Origin: Malachius bipustulatus
Taxonomy: Eukaryota; Arthropoda; Insecta; Coleoptera; Melyridae
Direction: 5' to 3'
DNA: 64,000 bases
Assembly: GCA_910589415.1 (NCBI GenBank)
Contig: OU342631.1
Location: 16,616,001 to 16,680,000 of the forward strand
The number at the start of each line of letters is the position of its first letter. The stretch's first letter is position 1. The notes beneath the pieces were generated by a model. It was given only the letters and a program-made list of their open reading frames with translations, did no database searches and was not told the DNA's origin. Positions 49,466 to 61,428 of the stretch are shown one piece after another. The position numbers and the translations under genes were made by a program.

Positions 49466-50006
49466 TACAGGGTGATCAGTAACTCGCGCACTCAGAGCAT
49501 GCTGCGGTAAACTTCACTTTTCAAGAGTGGCAAATTTTCTTACTGCAGTGTTGTAAGTTCTTTTCTTCCGTAGATATGACCATTTTTGTAAAAAAAAGGT
49601 GGCACTACTGCACTGAACATGTGAATAAGTTCGAGTTAGATGGTATTGTTATTATTTTTATTTCCATAGCAATGAAGGCATTTTTGCTATTGTTGAGTTT
49701 TGGCGGTTGCCAAACTTCAAATTTCGTTTAGATTTCATCAATTTACAACATTCTCAATCCTCTCCAAAGAGGCTTTGTGAACAAAACATTGATGAATTAT
49801 ATGGTATCCGTTCCAGACATTAAGTAACTTGAATTTTTCATTATTTTTATCACGGTTATTGAAAAAAATAGCTTTAAACTCGGATGAGGGAAACTCTGTA
49901 ACTTGAAAACCAACATTGGATTAAATTTTTTTTGCAGAATATATTTAATTTTAATGGGCTCTATATCGCCGTGTATTCGGAGTGTGCGAGTTACTGATCA
50001 CCTGTA
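49466..50006. mobile_element. 541-bp MITE with TACAGGGTGATCAG ends
   Basis: TACAGGGTGATCAGTAACTC and the reverse complement of TACAGGTGATCAGTAACTCG form the TIRs, flanked by TA. The interior block GATATGACCATTTTTGTAAA matches, inverted, GATATGACCACTTTTGTGAA in the 54.84-kb element, so the two are related. Non-autonomous relative of IS630/Tc1-mariner-type elements, judging from ends and TA target. Confidence 0.8.
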
Positions 50007-51930
50007 TAACCTGTCATAAATTTACTTTCATTTCTGTACATTTCTGCAAAGAACATAAAAAATGCAGTCCATTTGATGGTTGAGTCATACGTATTAATTA
50101 AGATATTGAAGACGTGGTGTGATTTACAGTGACGATTATTGACCCTAAGAATTATATTATCCTCGATGGTTTTTTCGAAAATTTCAGAGGAGAATAACGA
50201 GGTACCTATTGGTTTTTCATTGCTGCAAAAATAGTATTAGAAATGTAGATGCTGCTAATAACCGATGCCTCAATTGTCACAAAACTATAACCAATATTGA
50301 AGTTATGGAAGAAAATGCAGGGAATAAGACTAAGCATAACATAAAATTTTTTCGACGAATTTTTCGAAAATTTCAAAGAAGAACGAAATATTTCTGATCC
50401 TTCGAGAAAATTTTAGATACAGAATTTCCCGTAAGCTAAAAGCCAATTTTTTCTCGTCTATTGAATGGAAAAGAGTATAGCCTGGTGGTAGGATGTTACG
50501 ATACGCCATTGATTGCTATAATTTTTATACGAGAGTCATATTCCGTGTCTACCCTAAAATACATCCTCGCAGGAATGCTGCTGGGATAAATCCTCGCTAC
50601 TAAACTTTTAACCAAAACATATGTATACCAAAAAATAGTTAAGTAGAGGAAGCATAATGGTAGCGGTGGTAATGCTCATAGTAGTATAGTCAGTAATTAA
50701 TAAAGATATGTTATGGGAAAATCTTACTGAAGTTGGAAATTTTACTGGTTTGTCGGTGATAAGCAAACTAGTTGCATAACTACCGAATATGTTTTGTAGT
50801 TTAAGATTAGGTTTAATAAGACAACTCATTTTTATTCGTCCATCGAGGCACCATTGAGAGGTATCCAGAACTGCCAAACCCCCTAATTCCTGTAAATTTT
50901 ACAGGATTGTGGTATTGACTCGGTTTCATTCCCCACTAGGTCGCCTAATGAGTTGTCGAACGTTCTTTTTTCAAAGGAGGCCTTTTTCATTCCTCCTGGA
51001 CTTAACAAAAGCGTCTGCATACCTATGCAGGTATCTACTCTAAATCACACTGTAACGAAGAATGGAGCAAGCAGGTCTTTAATTAATTTAATTATTGTAT
51101 TCTGTCTTAACGCAGACGTAACAAATATTCACAGCAACAAAACACTCTATACGAGTTAAAAAATAAATAAATATTGTATGGCTGTGGTAAAGCCCAAGTG
51201 TCAGAAGTTTTCAAGTAGCCTCAGGGGCTGGTGTTAAACTTGTGGAATGGACGAAAAGCTATCAGCTGGCTTTATCAGATATGTTTCCAAAATAGATTAA
51301 GCTCAGCATCTTTACTGGGCGAAATTCAGCTCTATGATGAACATTATTTCATTAATATTAAAGCTCACGATCTTTTTTCTAAAGGGTTTTTGTACATAAA
51401 TATTAGATGGTCTATTTTAGAATGGATATCGAGGCCCTATAACCCTGAAAACAAAAATTCAGTTAAAAATAACCGTGTAGATTATTCGTAAAATAAATTG
51501 CAAATTTCAAGCAATAGTATCTTCATCATAGTCAAGTACCTAGATCACTCCAGGTTCAGAAGAAAGATGTAGCTTTTTCTCTTCGAGGATACTTATTGAG
51601 TAACTATGAGTTGTTTACAGGCAACAATAAAGATGTGGTGATTAAGGAAAAGTGTCAAAATTTGAAAAAATAATAATACTACGATGGGGTGGGACCTCTG
51701 TTGTTAGTTATTTAGTGAGATAGAATCGTGCGAATAACAATATAAATACAGTAGTTAGTAGACAATAATAATAACCATGAAGTAAAAGTGCAAAGTGGGG
51801 CACTGATGCAAAGGCGACATTGGAAAACGATTATTTTATTAAATCGCGTGCCAATTTCTCCATCCATATGTTTATTACAAACAACTCAATTCTGTCTTAT
51901 TCCAAAGACGTAAGTACCTACACGATCAGC
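50007..51930. other. No gene; short direct repeat
   Basis: A diverged direct repeat (TTTTTTCGAAAATTTCAGAG at 50170, TTTTTCGAAAATTTCAAAGA at 50357) has a spacing near 185 bases. Short frames at 50209-51491 are not recognisable. Confidence 0.4.
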
Positions 51931-52310
51931 TGATTGTGCAAGAGCGAGTACCGGGCTGGCTCCCCGGCGACCACGAACGACTTATTACTCCATTTACAGA
52001 AGTTGAATTTCGCATTTGGACAGATAATGCGTTTCTCCGTCTTGGTGTTCTTTTTTCAGTGTCGAAGGATAAAATTCCGCTTTTGTATGTATTTAAATCG
52101 GATTAGTTCATAGCACACCCGGAGAATCAACAATGAGTTTCTGCAACATTTGTGGTCCTTCGTGGACCTCACACGCTCAGAATTAAGCAGCCTGTAATAA
52201 GTAGGTGGGTAGGGAAGGGAGAGGGAAGAGGACCTACGCAGGCCGCGCCGCACCGTCAAGACAAGGCTGCTGAGAAAATTCCAGCGTAGGCATTGAAGAT
52301 GGAGATTGGT
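51931..52310. promoter_or_regulatory. GC-richer islet, possible regulatory DNA
   Basis: CpG-bearing sequence (GGCCGCGCCGCACCGTC at 52241-52257) with a 67-codon minus frame at 52056-52259. The frame starts MTVRRGLRRSSSLSLPYPP, but I see no family match or splice signals. An upstream exon or promoter is possible. Confidence 0.3.
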
Positions 52311-53242
52311 GCTTTTATTTTATCTATACGGAATGGGAATTTTTAAACCTTATATAGATGTTGTACATGCAGATTTGATTTGCGAAGAAAATGCGTTAAT
52401 AAAAACTTGCATTCATTATTATTTTTTTGTTAATAATTTCTTTGTGATGTTAAGATCTTATTAAAAAATGTCTTATACAGAGCATTTTCTCACAATTGGC
52501 ACCACGTGATTATTTAGGGGTATCTGTCAAATCCATCACCACGAGGTGTCAAATGAACCCCATTTACGGGGTTACTGTTTTTGACTTTTATCAGATTACA
52601 GATTAACAACGTTTTCTTTTCACGAAGCTTCAAAGAATATAGCTGGTAGGATCTTGATTTGACCATGATTATGAGAAAAATAGCTCTAAAATATTTTTTT
52701 TAAATCACGACTGTTTTGTTTACGATCAGACATCTCGCATATGACCAATTATCAGTAGGTATACTATTATTACTATAAAAATTATTTTGAAAGTATCTAC
52801 GTATGTAAATGATAACAAAAAGTCATTAAGAAACAAAATGAAATGAAACATTTTTAGTTCTGGTCAGGCATACTTCCAAATGGGCGATCCGTGGGGGCTT
52901 ACAATATCACAATGGAATAAACGTGAAAGATTTAGGGCCAGAATTTTTGCATTTAACAGAATATTTGAAAAACAAAATGAAGAAACGCTTTCGAATGTAG
53001 AAATAGCAACGAGAATATTTTTATCACGAGGGTAACTACCTGCAGCGGGAACGCTCCTTTGCAGAATTGAATCGAAGAGAGCTCAGGAGTACAAAGCACC
53101 AAGAAAGATCGACCAAATTGTGGCTGAAATCCGTAAAAAGTGATGTGCATGCTGAAAGAATCAAGAAGTGGTTCATGATGTTGCAACTAAAAATATAGAA
53201 AAGTATACCTACCTTTTGTTTTTTTGTGTGTGTCAGTATTAT
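52311..53242. other. No gene recognised
   Basis: AT-rich sequence with one unremarkable minus frame at 52953-53186. Confidence 0.4.
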
Positions 53243-54017
53243 ACAAGGGTGTTCCTAAATACCAGGTATAAATACGAAAGGAGGTAATTCTTTGACTTAT
53301 TTTATACCCAGCAGTTCATATTAAAACGTTGGTCAGGCCAGGTCAGTTGTTTTAATCAGTCGATCAGGTGTTGAAATAAAAAAAATTCCCATAGTTTTTG
53401 AGATAATTAACCTGTACTCAAATTTTGAATACGCAGGTTACGTTGTAGGGCTTTCAAAATTGAGCATGACAAATAATTGTGAGAAACTACAAGGAGATTT
53501 TTTTCCCTGAATTTCTCCAATTTCGCCCCCATTTCTCCCCCTGGGCTATTTTGTTATGCGTTGCTCGTAGATTCTAAAATACAACGTAAATTTTCTGTTT
53601 TATTTATAGAAGCTTCTTGGTCTGCTATAGGTTTTTTTTTTGTATCTGCGATCTTTATCAACAAAAAAATCTATTTCCTCTAATTCGTGGGGCGAAATTA
53701 AAACTTTCAAATGGCAAAAAAATTTTTTTGATAATTTCTCATTTTCATTAATTTTTGCAATTTAATCGGCAATGGCTTATAAAATTAATCGGCAATGGCT
53801 TATAAAATTAAAGCTGGAATGACCCTGGGTGACTAACTATTTTACTAAAGTTTTAGTAGCCTCAAAAAGCTATAGTATAGAAAAAAAATTAAATTTCAAC
53901 ACTCAGTAGATCGGCAACGAAGCGGTTGCGGACCTATGCTAATATGAAGTTTTAGGCATAAAATAAGCCAAATAATTACCTCCTTGTATATGTACCCGGT
54001 ATTTAGGAACATCCTGT
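53243..54017. mobile_element. 775-bp TIR element, family B
   Basis: The left end ACAAGGGTGTTCCTAAATAC and the right end, reverse-complemented ACAGGATGTTCCTAAATACC, extend into arms of about 80 bases with AGGAGGTAATTCTTTG and CTTATTTTAT. A 24-bp unit (AATCGGCAATGGCTTATAAA...) is tandemly doubled at 53762-53810. It is the better preserved relative of 11290-12095. Confidence 0.8.
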
Positions 54018-54134
54018 AGATTTTTTTAAGTAGACTTTGTAACTGTTCAAATACAAAAACTTCTTGAATTGTGTAACCCAAAGTTGTGTTAAAGGGACCT
54101 TACCCCTCGGGCCGCAAGCGTGCACAGTATAGGT

Positions 54135-54416
54135 ATGGCTTGTCCAGTGAGTGTTGTCCGGTGAGATGTCACACTGATCCTGACTATAAACGATTTGATT
54201 TTTTATGTTTTAAGTCTAACTAATTCTAATTATTAATATTGTACGAAACAAATCAATTATTGTATTATAATACTTATATTATATTAATAATAAATATTAT
54301 AATTATAATATAAATCAATTATTATAATTGTACGAATTAAAACATAAAAAATCAAATCGTTTATAGTCAGGATCAGTGTGGCATCTCACCGGACAACACT
54401 CACTGGACAAACCATA
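54135..54416. mobile_element. 282-bp hairpin MITE
   Basis: Arms of about 80 bases at each end are almost exact reverse complements, beginning TATGGCTTGTCCAGTGAG and TATGGTTTGTCCAGTGAG. The centre is nearly pure A/T. Strong arm identity suggests recent activity. Confidence 0.85.
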
Positions 54417-54691
54417 GGTACCCTGCTGGCACGGGCGATACCGAATTGGGCGAAGGATTTTGTTATTCACTAATCCCAGGGGTCAATTGGGCGACAAACG
54501 AGAAACTAGGGGATTATAAGAGATAACTGGACAGACAAGAAATACATGTGCGGCCTTGCCCATATATATAGCAGTGTTGCCAGATTTATTTAGTGGTGCT
54601 TTTAGTAGATCGGATAGGTATGCCTAATCAATTTATTATTAATAATTGAAGTCAAGTAGGCAGTAGGTACGTACCTACCTATGGCTATGTT

Positions 54692-54797
54692 GCACTTTAG
54701 CGTCATCGGTAAGTCAGATCTTTGGTCAGGTGAAAAAAAAAATTAAAAAAAAAACCTACCCTGACCAAAGACCTGGCTTACCGGTGAGTTTTAGTGC
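54692..54797. mobile_element. 106-bp hairpin element
   Basis: GCACTTTAGCGTCATCGGTA and, reverse-complemented from the right, GCACTAAAACTCACCGGTAA extend into CTTTGGTCAGG arms around an A-rich loop. Non-coding. Confidence 0.7.
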
Positions 54798-54842
54798 GGA
54801 AAAAAAAAATAAATACTACTATAATTAATAATTAGGTCATTA

Positions 54843-55479
54843 TACAGGGTGATCCCGAAATGGCGGACACGGTATACAGGGTGTTGTAGAGGATGTTCAG
54901 AAAGACTGTAAATTTAAAACAAAAATTGTTTCCTCGCCTTCGTTACCGAGATATAGGGTGTCCTTTTTCTAAACTTTAAATCAAAACGGCAGTCAAATTT
55001 AAACAGCCACCACTGGCAAAGCACATGATTTGACATAACTATTACGATAGCGTTTGCTTTTTATTTTTATTATTATCGGGAACGGAATTACAGGCATTCA
55101 AAGTTTACCTATTCCCTGAGTTCAACAAAATTTTTCAATGTGGCATCGTTGTCCAAATTCGAGCTCAACCATGCAACTAAAATAGATTTTGAATAATATT
55201 ATCGGATATGTTTCCCCGCAACGATTATTATTTTGAACATTGTTGAACTTTCCATTTCATATGTTTCCATGGTAATATCTATCTAGGTATTATTGTAGAC
55301 CTACACATTATTTTTTCCTTAAGAAGGGTAGTGCAGTGTTGTGACTTTTTTTTCACAAAAGTGGTCATATCTTCTTAAGGGAGCCATACCGGAGAAAACA
55401 GTAAATAAAACTTAGAATCCTTAATCCACAATGGATGCTGTGGTGCTGTCCGTGTCCGCCATTTCGGGATCACCCTGTA
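54843..55479. mobile_element. 637-bp MITE with TACAGGGTGATCCC ends
   Basis: The TIRs TACAGGGTGATCCCGAAATG continue as GCGGACACGG, identical at both ends over 30 bases, flanked by TA. An internal TACAGGGTGTTGTAG begins at 54874 and GAGATATAGGGTGTCC at 54949. The interior is related, inverted, to the 49.47-kb element. No transposase coding remains. Confidence 0.85.
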
Positions 55480-55480
55480 T

Positions 55481-56051
55481 ACATCCGCGGCTCCTACAGT
55501 TTCACTATGACACCTATATAGGGGCGGAGAACATACCTACAGTAACACTAGGAAGGTATTCATTAGCTTTGCAAATAAAAGGGAAGGCCACAAACGATTT
55601 TAAAAATTGATTTTGGGAGTGCAACGAAAGTACGGTCCTGACATAAGCGCCGAGAAATACCACTAGTCTCGGATCTAACTACACTAACTACGCGCATGAA
55701 ACCACTTATGACAATGGGAACCACTTCCAAACATATACAGACGCGGACTCCCAATATAACTGCTTTCTCATATCGTGACCAGAACACAGAATTTGATGTT
55801 ACGATTTTTGGAATATAAATGCAAAATAAATGCAATTTTGAAAATAAAAAACTTGCTACTATTATTCTCGAAGATTTTCCTTGCCCTGAAAGTGAAGAAA
55901 AAAATAGAAATTCCACCGTAGTGTCAAAGAGGCCTTAGTTGTGACCTTAATATTAGTTTGCAATGACTGTTTTTAGCGTCTTACCCACCCAGCACCCCTA
56001 ATTCGCTCCTCGGTCCCGAAAAAACTGATGAAACTTAGGAGCCGCGGATGT
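55481..56051. mobile_element. 571-bp TIR element with ACATCCGCGGCTCC ends
   Basis: The left ACATCCGCGGCTCCTACAGT and the right, reverse-complemented ACATCCGCGGCTCCTAAGTT, are both flanked by TAT/ATA. Its left end begins just after the right end of the preceding element, sharing the TATA between them. The 117-codon minus frame inside (55563-55916) has no recognisable domain and is probably chance. Confidence 0.75.
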
Positions 56052-56460
56052 ATACAACTACCAATAATTATAATGTGTATCGCCATATTCATTATATGTA
56101 TATTAGTTTTCTATTGATGTTTCATGTTTCTGCTGTAGGTATAGTATAAAATAATAATTGTAAATGCACTAAGGGCTTGATGATGTATTTGATAGAACTT
56201 TAAAAAATAATGCATCAAGTATTAATATTATTTATTTTTTTCAATTTTATTTAATGTAGAAAATCGTAATTTCTGTAAAATCTGGCAACGTAGCCATACA
56301 AGAGCATGCAAATAACTCAACGGTATTTAGAAATTCCTTCGCCCAATTGAGCTCCCGGATTATAAGGACCCCCGTCGTGACGAAGGGTCACTCAGGCAAT
56401 TTCGTCCAATTGAGAAACGCCGGCTGGCACTGGGTCCCGGGAGCGCCCACGTTATGAGTA

Positions 56461-57543
56461 TGAACAATAGAGAAAATTTACCCCTGCAATGTATCTGTGA
56501 ATCGAAATATGCTTTAAAAATGTTCTTTTATAGACTTAAAAGTATACCATATGAGAAAATTTTTACATACCGAGAAATTTCCCGTATAGTGGACACCATC
56601 CAGCCTATATAAATCTATAGTGCCTTGAGATAAAAAAAGAGAAAGGTGGAAAGTTCATTTTTTTTATGTTTTATAATCTCTTTACAATATGCTGTAATGT
56701 AAAAATAAAAAATCATAAAAACATTTCTTTAAATGAAAATAAAATTATTCCCGGAATTTTGAATAGGTAGAGCTCTGTTTTATTTCGGAAAAATTCATTT
56801 TTTTTCATCTGTGTGAATTTATTTCACAATAAAAATAATAATATTTTTTGAGATGTATTTGAAAATAAAATTCCTAGTTATTGCGTGTCACTTTTCTATC
56901 ATTTTTGTTCTGCTCATGTAAAAGTAAAAGGAATATCGATGGATGATGAATAAAATACTAATGTAAACATAAATTTTAAAAAAGGAATAAATTTTTTATA
57001 TCCCAGTGAGGTGGATATAGTCCAATAAAGTCTAAAAAGTCATACGTATCGATTAAGAATACACATCCTTTTGATAGTTCGATTTATTTTGTTTCATATA
57101 CGTGGTTTTTATAGTAACCGTCCAGTTTGTCTAAACACTCCATCCCGCATAAATAAGTATACGTCAACATTGGTTTTGAATGAGAATTAAATGCACAACA
57201 CAGAGGATAGAATGTCATTACGTGAATAAATTTTATGTAGTTGTCAGTGGCTCTCAAACTGACGTAAGCGATTCAATTCATTGTTTGAATGATTCCTTCA
57301 ATAATTTATGCTCCTTTACAACTTGACAATTAACTGTTTGACATTTTCTGGTGAAATTAAAAATATTAATTCGGACGGTTAGTGTAACGTCACATCTGAC
57401 TTTTTAAAGTTAATCCTACTATAGATAAATTTGTTTGAATTAAACTTTTTAAATTATTATTGTCATAATAAGGTAGTTTTAGCGGCGACGAAAAGTTCGA
57501 TACAAGGTCTAAAAATAAGTGTAGGATTCTCTTATATCCTTCC
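56461..57543. other. No gene recognised
   Basis: AT-rich sequence without frames of note or clear repeats. Confidence 0.4.
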
Positions 57544-57605
57544 TAGGGAACCTGTATTACCGTCACTGACGCATACTAGAAAATGGCGGTAGTACAGATA
57601 CCCTA
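57544..57605. repeat. 62-bp inverted repeat
   Basis: TAGGGAACCTGTATTACCGTCA pairs with the complement of TAGGGTATCTGTACTACCGCCA, around an 18-base loop. A TAGCGCCCTCTAG word follows at 57621. Possibly a small MITE core. Confidence 0.55.
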
Positions 57606-59872
57606 ATTCTTTTACAAATGTAGCGCCCTCTAGTATTCAAAGATTACGTTTAGGTTGAGGTAATTGATCTATTACAGCTTGCTGTGATATGGCTTTTAAT
57701 AGTTTCTGCAGCAACTTTGGTAGATTTCTTGTGAAGGTGGTTTGTTATCGGATAGTTTATGCAATTACACTTTTCTTATGACGTCTCCTAAGAGATGTCG
57801 CAGTTATATTTCAAAAAAGAAAATTTTAAATTCTTAGGACCACATTATTATGCTGGCGAATTATTTTGCCGATTTTAATAAATAAACCTAAAAATAACGC
57901 TACTTGTCTATAATCGGTTCCTCAATATTCCGTCAGAAATTGTAGATGTTTGTCAAAAATGTTCAGTAAACTTATTTACGGGTAAATCAATCACGAAGAA
58001 CTGTTTAATTTTTCACTTGATCCTAAATTGACCCTTAAGCTTTTTCCCATTTTAAATTCTTTTTCCTCAGCTTTAATTTCGAACTTGGCTAAATTTGAAT
58101 TTTAACTGTTACAAGTTTTAAAATTTAACAGTGTCATAAAATCTTGGAAATCGCTGTACCTACCTATAGATTTTCATAATCAGATTTTCACATAAATCCT
58201 TTAAAGATCCGAAACGAATCTATCGCTAAAATAACTTCCCAGTAAATCATCGACAAACACAAAAAAAACCCTAGATCGAGTTTTATCTAAATAATTTTCA
58301 TCTAGGAATTTTCCTAGTATTTCATGAATTTTCCCACAATGCGTTCCGCATTGAAAAACAATATTTCCGGGCCTTATGAATATTTTTTCTTTCGATTTGG
58401 TGATTTTTATTAATCCTCGCCAAAATAGGATTTATAAGCATAGACTGTTGTAAGTAATAGAGATGGCAAATTGTCACTTGTAACTGTCAATAAATAACCG
58501 TTAACTGAAATTGAATAATCGTTACTTTGTCACCATTTTTTTGACACATAAGTACTTCTTGGGATTAATATTTTGCATTTACGCCAATTGATTGGTCTAA
58601 TGCTCTTCTATAATCTGTTGTTCAAGATTTTTTGAATAGCGATGTATCTACTTGTACCCATTTATTTTTTATTAGCGATAAATTAAAAAAAGACGCGGTT
58701 ACAGAATCACAAATAGAGTTACTAACAAATAACAGACATCTTCATCACTAAAGTTCTCAAAACAAATCCGGGACCGGGAGAGAAAGCCGCGGACGATCTT
58801 GTTTTTATGCCAGGATATCTGCATAATCGAATGATCCCGTCGAATATTTAAAATAACTGCCGTTTCCAACAAATATTTTCATAAATCTGTCAGCGGTGAT
58901 TGCCGTTCCGGAAATGATTTCCAATAAAGTTCCACTAACGTCACAGTCTGTCCTCAAAATTACCATTCGAATTGTGCCTCAGTTTGCAAATTCCCGCATT
59001 GCTCCCTGTCCTGCCACCCCCTCAGGCACTGGAAACATCGAACAATAAACGACATGGAATCTAATATTGCATAAAATTTGATTATTTTACGATTCAAAAT
59101 TTTAGGTAGAGACTAGAAAATATAATTTGTTGGTCTACTATATTTTGCATGAAATTAGGGGAAGCTGGTAGTTGTATAATAATAAGACTAAAACGAGAAT
59201 TTATACGAAAATTATTAGATAATATGCATGCAACTAAAATATATCTTTTTATATGGATAGTTAAAAAAATCTTATCCAAATACACTTCAAAGAGTTGCGA
59301 GAAAACAACTAAATGAGAAAATCCATCCAACCATCTATCCACAATCTCATTTTACTAGGAATTGGTTGAACTTATTCTCCCTCGATTCTGCTTGAAACTT
59401 TCAGCAAGAAGTTGATTCTAAAGCTGCTGGGATAAGTAATAGAAAAGCGAGAAGAAAAATATTATTACTCTCAGGCCAATCAGAGTTTTATAGTCTGAAT
59501 AGTTTGAGATTAATAATAAAACTGGTGCCAAATCTGCGGTGTTCAAGACATCTTGACTCAGTCCATGGTTATATAAGTGGAACTACTTGTTAATTTTCTT
59601 TAGAAAAACTAGCTGTCTCTCTTCCCCTTAGGATGAAGTAATCTCTCTATATCAGAGGATGTTTTCTAGGTATAAACGTTGGGGCAGGTTTGAGCAATAA
59701 AATTAATGCAGGGGTAAATTAAATCCTTATTGTTAATTAAACTAATATGAATTAGATTTTACTGAGTTGCTTTTTTGATCCGTCTTCGCAGTGATATGCA
59801 ATATGAAGTAAAACAACCAGAACATAAATAATTATTGTAAAATACATATTTTGAAAATTTTAAACGAGAACA
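57606..59872. other. No gene; GC-richer islet at 58.74-59.04 kb
   Basis: The stretch 58760-59040 has less AT and scattered CpGs and could be conserved non-coding DNA. Minus frames at 59094-59342 and 59759-60007 are not recognisable; the latter runs into the satellite. Confidence 0.35.
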
Positions 59873-61147
59873 TTCGAGGTCGAGGAATTCGGGAAAAATA
59901 CTTAAAAAAATCCAGTATCGCGGAAAATTTAATTTTTCGTTATTCGTATGGCCTTTTTGGAGATTTTTTAAATTTTGGAAAACCAGCAGCACGCGTTTCC
60001 AATCCACTTATATTGTAGAGTTAATGCCATTGGGGAGTTGGTAGTCTACAGAGCTGTGCTAATCAATGGAGTTCTATGCTTTTAGTCGGAAAAAAAAAGT
60101 ATGGCCTATTTTGGAGATTTTGGCTATTTCGATGCTCGTAACTTTTTTACTGTTCATCGTATCGACAAACGGTTTTCACCATCGTGATCAGCGACTCCAA
60201 AATCTATAAGAAATGATGGATCGCAAGATGTCGCGGATGATCTTTAATTTTGGCTCTCCCCAAAATCGCCGGTTCTGAACACATATGAACCGTTGAATAT
60301 CTTGGAAATCGAAATGTCATCATAGAAGCTTGAAAATTTCCATATTTACTAATTCGAGGTCGAGGAATTCGGGAAAAATACTTAAAAACTCCAGTATCGC
60401 GGAAAATTTAATTTTCCGTTATTCGTATGGCCTTTTTGGAGATTTTTTAAATTTTGGAAAACCAGCAGCACGCGTTTCCAATCCACTTGTATTGTAGAGT
60501 TAATGCCATTGGGGAGTTGGTAGTCTACAGAGCTGTGACAATTGATGGAGTTCTATGCTTTTAGTCGGAAAAAAAAAGTATGGCCTATTTTGGAGATTTT
60601 GGCTATTTCGATGCTCGTAAGTTTTTTACTGTTCATCGTATCGACAAACGGTTTTCACCATCGTGATCAGCGACTCAAAATCTATAAGAAATGATGGTTC
60701 GCAAGATGTCGCGAATGATCTTTAATTTTGGCTCTCCCCAAAATCGCCGGTTCTGAACACATATGAACCGCTGAATATCTTGGAAATCGAAATGTCTTCA
60801 TAGAAGCTTGAAAATTTCCATATTTACTAATTCGAGGTCGAGGAATTCGGAAAAAATATTTAAAAAAATCCAGTATCGCGGAAAATTTAATTTTCCATTA
60901 TTCGTATGGCCTTTTTGGAGATTTTTTAAATTTTGGAAAACCAGCAGCACGCGTTTCCAATCCACTTGTATTGTAGAGTTAATGTAATTGGGGAGTTGGT
61001 AGTCTACAGAGCTGTGACAATTGATGGAGTTCAATGCTTTTAGTCGAAAAAAAAGTATGGCCTTTTTTTGGAGATATTGGGTATTTCGATGCTCGTAACT
61101 TTTTTACTGTTCATCGTATCGACAAACGGTTTTCACCATCGTGATCA
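59873..61147. repeat. 480-bp satellite, about 2.65 tandem copies
   Basis: TTCGAGGTCGAGGAATTCGG starts copies at 59873, 60353 and 60831 (periods 480 and 478). The third copy breaks off after CACCATCGTGATCA near 61147. Copies differ by only a few substitutions and single-base indels. Within a unit, GTATGGCCTTTTTGGAGATTTT recurs about 150 bases later as GTATGGCCTATTTTGGAGATTTT, suggesting an older internal duplication. Two short minus frames (DWKRVLLVFQNLKNLQKGHT) recur because the DNA does. Confidence 0.9.
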
Positions 61148-61239
61148 CTTTTATAACTCATAAACCGCTCAATCTAAATTCCAATGGTGAAAACCACCTG
61201 TATTAGATTTCTTCAGACATTTAAAAAATATAAAGTTTT

Positions 61240-61428
61240 ACAGTGTGTTCTATTTAAAAACCCGAAGTTGATGTTACTTCCGGTTAAACAGGAAGTTGTG
61301 TTGATCGAGCGTTTATCTCAACATATAGATGATGATAAACGACGCCACTTTGTATAAAAAAGTTTTGTCATATCTTCAAAATTAACGCTTGAGTTATCGC
61401 TTGTGGCGTTTTTTATAATTCACCCTGT
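61240..61428. mobile_element. Probable 190-bp MITE after the satellite
   Basis: The left end ACAGTGTGTTCTATTTAAAA and the right end, reverse-complemented ACAGGGTGAATTATAAAAAA, resemble each other and the TACAGGGTG family. A CTTCCGGTTAAACAGGAAG hairpin lies at 61276-61294. Confidence 0.5.

Larger units (their letters stand above)
54420..56460. mobile_element. Possible outer element hosting three nested insertions
   Basis: The left block (54430-54600) and the right block (56278-56440) share, in inverted orientation, GAATTGGGCGAAGGATTT / CAATTGGGCGAAGGAATT, GATTATAAG / CTTATAATCC words and GTTGCCAGATTTA at the inner edges. Between them lie the hairpin at 54692 and the TIR elements at 54843 and 55481. 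The outer boundaries are not exact, and the arms are diverged. Confidence 0.4.

Noticed and set aside
55563..55916. 117-codon minus frame
   Set aside because: It is wholly inside a TIR element without transposase motifs; probably chance.
59759..61034. Repeated frame with DWKRVLLVFQNLKNLQKGHT
   Set aside because: It recurs only because the 480-bp satellite recurs; the ends differ and no start context is shared.
59873..61147. Satellite as a CRISPR array
   Set aside because: The units are 480 bp and contiguous, without short repeats and unique spacers.
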